Shown here one piece after another: positions 13,389 through 15,860 of a stretch of 15,860 bases of DNA; position 1 is the first letter of the stretch; every line of letters begins with the position of its first letter. Source of the DNA: an uncultured Comamonadaceae bacterium (GTDB taxonomy: Bacteria > Pseudomonadota > Gammaproteobacteria > Burkholderiales > Burkholderiaceae_C). The notes beneath the pieces are model-generated. The model had not been told where the DNA came from, did not search any database, and saw only the letters and a list, made by a program, of their open reading frames with translations. The DNA lies in assembly GCA_937871735.1 (NCBI GenBank), contig CALMOI010000024.1, forward strand, positions 1-15,860, given 5' to 3'. The position numbers and the translations under genes are program-made.

Positions 13389-15860
13389 TCAGGCCGGGAC
13401 AGCCGCTTCCACGTAATGGCGCACCAAGCTGAGCAGCTCCTCTTCCGAATACGGCTTGCCCAGGTAGTTGTTCACACCCAAAGCCTGCGCGTGTTCTTTG
13501 TGCTTTTCAGCGATCCGCGACGTGATCATGATGATCGGCAAGCCCTTCAAGCGCGCATCCGAGCGGATGTTGCGTGCCAAGTCGAAGCCGTCCATGCGTG
13601 GCATTTCGATGTCGGACAGCACGACGGTCGGCACTTCTTCTTGCAAGCGCTCCAGCGCCTGCAAGCCGTCAGCAGCCAGCGCGACGCGGTAGCCTTCGCG
13701 CTTGAGCATGCGCTGGGTGACGCGGCGCACGGTGATCGAATCGTCCACCACCAACACCAGCGGAATGCGCGACACCGGCACCACTTGAGCTTGCACAGGC
13801 TTGCCCGGATCGGTGATTTGGGCTTGCGCCACTTGCACCTGAGCTTGGGTGTAGAGCTGGCGCGCTTGCTCGCCGTACACAGCGGCCAAAGCCACTGGGT
13901 TGTAAATCAGCACCACCGCGCCAGAAGCGAGCACCGTCATGCCCGCCAGACCCGGCAAGCGCGACAACTGCGGCCCCAAGTTCTTCACCACGGCTTCTTG
14001 GTTGCCCAAGATTTCGTCCATGTGAACAGCCACACGCTGCGCCGCACTGCGGAAAATCACCACCGGCATGGTGCGTGATGGCGGCTCCACCGAGTGGGTG
14101 GACGCATGCATCAGCGCGCCAGACCAGAAGAACGGCACGTGCTCGCCACCAAAGTCGATATAACCTTGGCTGTAAGCCTGCTTGAGTTCTTTGTCGTTGA
14201 CGCGGCGCACCAGCTCCACCAAGTTGGCTGGCACACCCACTGACAGCGAGCCCGAGCGCATCAGCACCACCTGCGTCACCGCTGTGGTCAGCGGCAGCAC
14301 CAGCTTGAAGTTGCTGCCACGCCCGGTTTGGGTTGAAGTCTCAATGCGTCCGCCCAGTGATTGCACTTCGGTACGCACCACGTCCATGCCAATGCCGCGC
14401 CCGGCCAACTCCGTCACCTCAGAGGCGGTGGTGAAGCCCGGCATGAAGATCAGGCTAGCGACTTCATCGTCACTCAACTGCTGCCCCGGCGCGACCATCC
14501 CTTGCTGAATGGCACGCTCCAAAATCCGAGGCACATTCAAACCCGCGCCATCATCGTGGAAGGCCACGGACACATCGTTGCCCGATTGCTGCAATTCAAT
14601 GGTGATGGTGCCAACTGCATCTTTACCAGCAGCCAAACGCACTTCCGGCGTTTCAATGCCGTGGGCCACACAGTTGCGCAGCAAGTGCTCAAAAGCTGCT
14701 GTCATCCGATCCAGCACACCGCGATCCATTTCGATGGAGCCGCCGTTGATGTCCAGCTTGACTTGCTTGCCCGCATCCTTCGACGCTTGACGCACCACGC
14801 GGTACAAGCGGTCAGAAATGCCTTCAAACTCCATCATCCGCGTGCGCAGCAAGTCTTGCTGGAGCGCACGGGTTTGCCGTGCCTGGGCAACCAAATCGTC
14901 TTCTGCCGATTCCATCGTGCGCTGAATGCTGCGCTGCACGGTGGCCACGTCGTTCACCGACTCCGCCATCATGCGTGTCAACTCTTGCACGCGGGTGAAA
15001 CGGTCAAACTCCAGCGGGTCGAAGTTTTGCTGCGCGTCTTTGGCCTGCGCCATGCGCGATTGCATTTGGCTTTCGGCTTGCAGTTCAATGTCACGCAGTT
15101 GCTGACGCAGCCTGTCCAAGTTACCCGTCAAGTCTTGCAACGAACTGCGCAACTGACCGATTTCCGACTCCAAGCGCGAGCGGGTGATCATCACTTCGCC
15201 AGCCTGATTCACCAAACGATCCAGCAGCTGCGAGCGAACGCGCACCGTCTGGTTGGCCGCAGCACGCAAAGGCGCCACCACCATCGGCGAAGGCAAGGCC
15301 ACAGCGGCGATCAAGCGCACAGCGGGCACATCTTCAATCGGCACCACGGTGGCTTCAGCCACTGGGGCATCCATCGCAGCCAGGATGGACATTGGCGGCT
15401 CAGCAGGCACCACCAACTCAGGCATCACAGCCGTCAAGTTGACGTGCTGTAGCAGGCTGAACTTGAGCTCCATTGCATCAACACGGCCCATCAAAGCGGC
15501 AATGTCTTGGCTATGCACTGATTCGGAGCCCAAGCTTTCGATCTCGGACTCCATGCGGTGCGCCATTTCACCCAAGCGCAAGGCTCCAGCCAAGCGCGAA
15601 CTGCCCTTGAGGGTGTGCAAGGCCCGCAACACCACGGCGCGCGCGCCCATGTCCTCGGGCTGGGCTGTCCACTGGCGCATGGAGTTGCCCAGTTGTGGCA
15701 ACAACTCGCCCGCTTCTTCCTCAAAAATCGGGAACAAGTCGGGATCTAACACGTCCACCAAGTCGATGTCAGATTCGTGCTCACCCAGCAAGTCTCGGTC
15801 AGGCTCCACAGGCGCTGCAACCGGGGCCGGTGTGAACACCGGCATGACAGGAGTCGGCTT
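13389..15860 (-). CDS. CheA-type hybrid histidine kinase/response regulator, PilL/ChpA-like (5' end cut by window edge)
   Basis: The C-terminal 823 residues of a large chemosensory kinase; the frame stays open to the right edge. Counting from the first ATG in the window (15845), there is an Hpt domain with phosphorylatable H77 (LHTLKGSSRL; codon 15615-15617), a proline/alanine-rich linker (about 135-200), a CheA-type dimerisation helix pair (about 200-350), an ATPase domain with N-box N391 (HLLRNCVAHGIE), DDGAG (431-435) and GRGIGMD (482-488), a CheW-like domain (about 520-660), and a receiver domain with DD at 701-702, phospho-acceptor D745 (LSDIEMPRMD; codon 13611-13613) and K near 797. A receiver fused after CheW and the family length suggest PilL/ChpA, which controls type IV pilus twitching and surface sensing in Pseudomonas. 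Further Hpt domains would be expected off the right edge. Flagellar CheA usually lacks the receiver. Confidence 0.9.
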   Translation of the reverse strand, partial: KPTPVMPVFTPAPVAAPVEPDRDLLGEHESDIDLVDVLDPDLFPIFEEEAGELLPQLGNSMRQWTAQPEDMGARAVVLRALHTLKGSSRLAGALRLGEMAHRMESEIESLGSESVHSQDIAALMGRVDAMELKFSLLQHVNLTAVMPELVVPAEPPMSILAAMDAPVAEATVVPIEDVPAVRLIAAVALPSPMVVAPLRAAANQTVRVRSQLLDRLVNQAGEVMITRSRLESEIGQLRSSLQDLTGNLDRLRQQLRDIELQAESQMQSRMAQAKDAQQNFDPLEFDRFTRVQELTRMMAESVNDVATVQRSIQRTMESAEDDLVAQARQTRALQQDLLRTRMMEFEGISDRLYRVVRQASKDAGKQVKLDINGGSIEMDRGVLDRMTAAFEHLLRNCVAHGIETPEVRLAAGKDAVGTITIELQQSGNDVSVAFHDDGAGLNVPRILERAIQQGMVAPGQQLSDDEVASLIFMPGFTTASEVTELAGRGIGMDVVRTEVQSLGGRIETSTQTGRGSNFKLVLPLTTAVTQVVLMRSGSLSVGVPANLVELVRRVNDKELKQAYSQGYIDFGGEHVPFFWSGALMHASTHSVEPPSRTMPVVIFRSAAQRVAVHMDEILGNQEAVVKNLGPQLSRLPGLAGMTVLASGAVVLIYNPVALAAVYGEQARQLYTQAQVQVAQAQITDPGKPVQAQVVPVSRIPLVLVVDDSITVRRVTQRMLKREGYRVALAADGLQALERLQEEVPTVVLSDIEMPRMDGFDLARNIRSDARLKGLPIIMITSRIAEKHKEHAQALGVNNYLGKPYSEEELLSLVRHYVEAAVPA

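Noticed and set aside
1..15860. CRISPR arrays, tRNA or rRNA genes, insertion sequences
   Set aside because: No direct-repeat array with spacers, cloverleaf-like segments, transposase motifs or terminal inverted repeats were found by reading both strands; short RNAs could still be missed by eye.

Overview
The window looks like a chromosomal segment of a GC-rich betaproteobacterium of order Burkholderiales, probably Comamonadaceae. This is inferred from codon use, from the block yqgE/algH - ruvX - pyrB - dihydroorotase-like gene - plsC, and from a PilL/ChpA-type hybrid chemotaxis kinase. The genus cannot be fixed from the sequence. Coding density is very high. I see no tRNA, rRNA, CRISPR array or insertion sequence.

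Region 1 (1-4452) is accessory and defence-like. A large minus-strand gene, cut by the left edge, encodes a single-chain restriction-modification enzyme of the MmeI (type IIL) family, with both a PD-ExK nuclease motif and methyltransferase motifs. Divergent from it, 51 bp away, is a gene of the AAA-ATPase-like/PD-(D/E)XK family (DUF1703 type), whose biological role is unknown.

Region 2 (4459-11789) is a run of nine minus-strand genes with small gaps. In transcription order they are yqgE/algH, ruvX, pyrB, a catalytically dead dihydroorotase homologue (PyrX/PyrC' type), a PlsC-like acyltransferase, a monoheme cytochrome c, the flavoprotein subunit of a flavocytochrome c sulfide dehydrogenase, a Crp/Fnr regulator and an orphan ParA ATPase. 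The first half serves pyrimidine synthesis: PyrB with its non-catalytic partner should form a class A aspartate transcarbamoylase. The second half looks like a small periplasmic sulfide-oxidation pair followed by a possible redox-sensing regulator.

Region 3 (11805-13307) is a plus-strand class I photolyase gene, divergent from yqgE/algH with only 15 bp between the two start codons. A bidirectional hairpin terminator (13330-13358) separates it from the convergent gene in region 4.

Region 4 (13389-15860) is the C-terminal 823 residues of a CheA-type hybrid kinase (Hpt, dimerisation, ATPase, CheW, receiver), cut by the right edge. It resembles the type IV pilus kinase PilL/ChpA.

The points most worth a second look are the type IIL enzyme paired with the divergent ATPase/nuclease, the Fnr-like regulator that lacks one cluster cysteine, the dead dihydroorotase, and the promoter/ribosome-site overlap in the 15-bp algH-phr gap.
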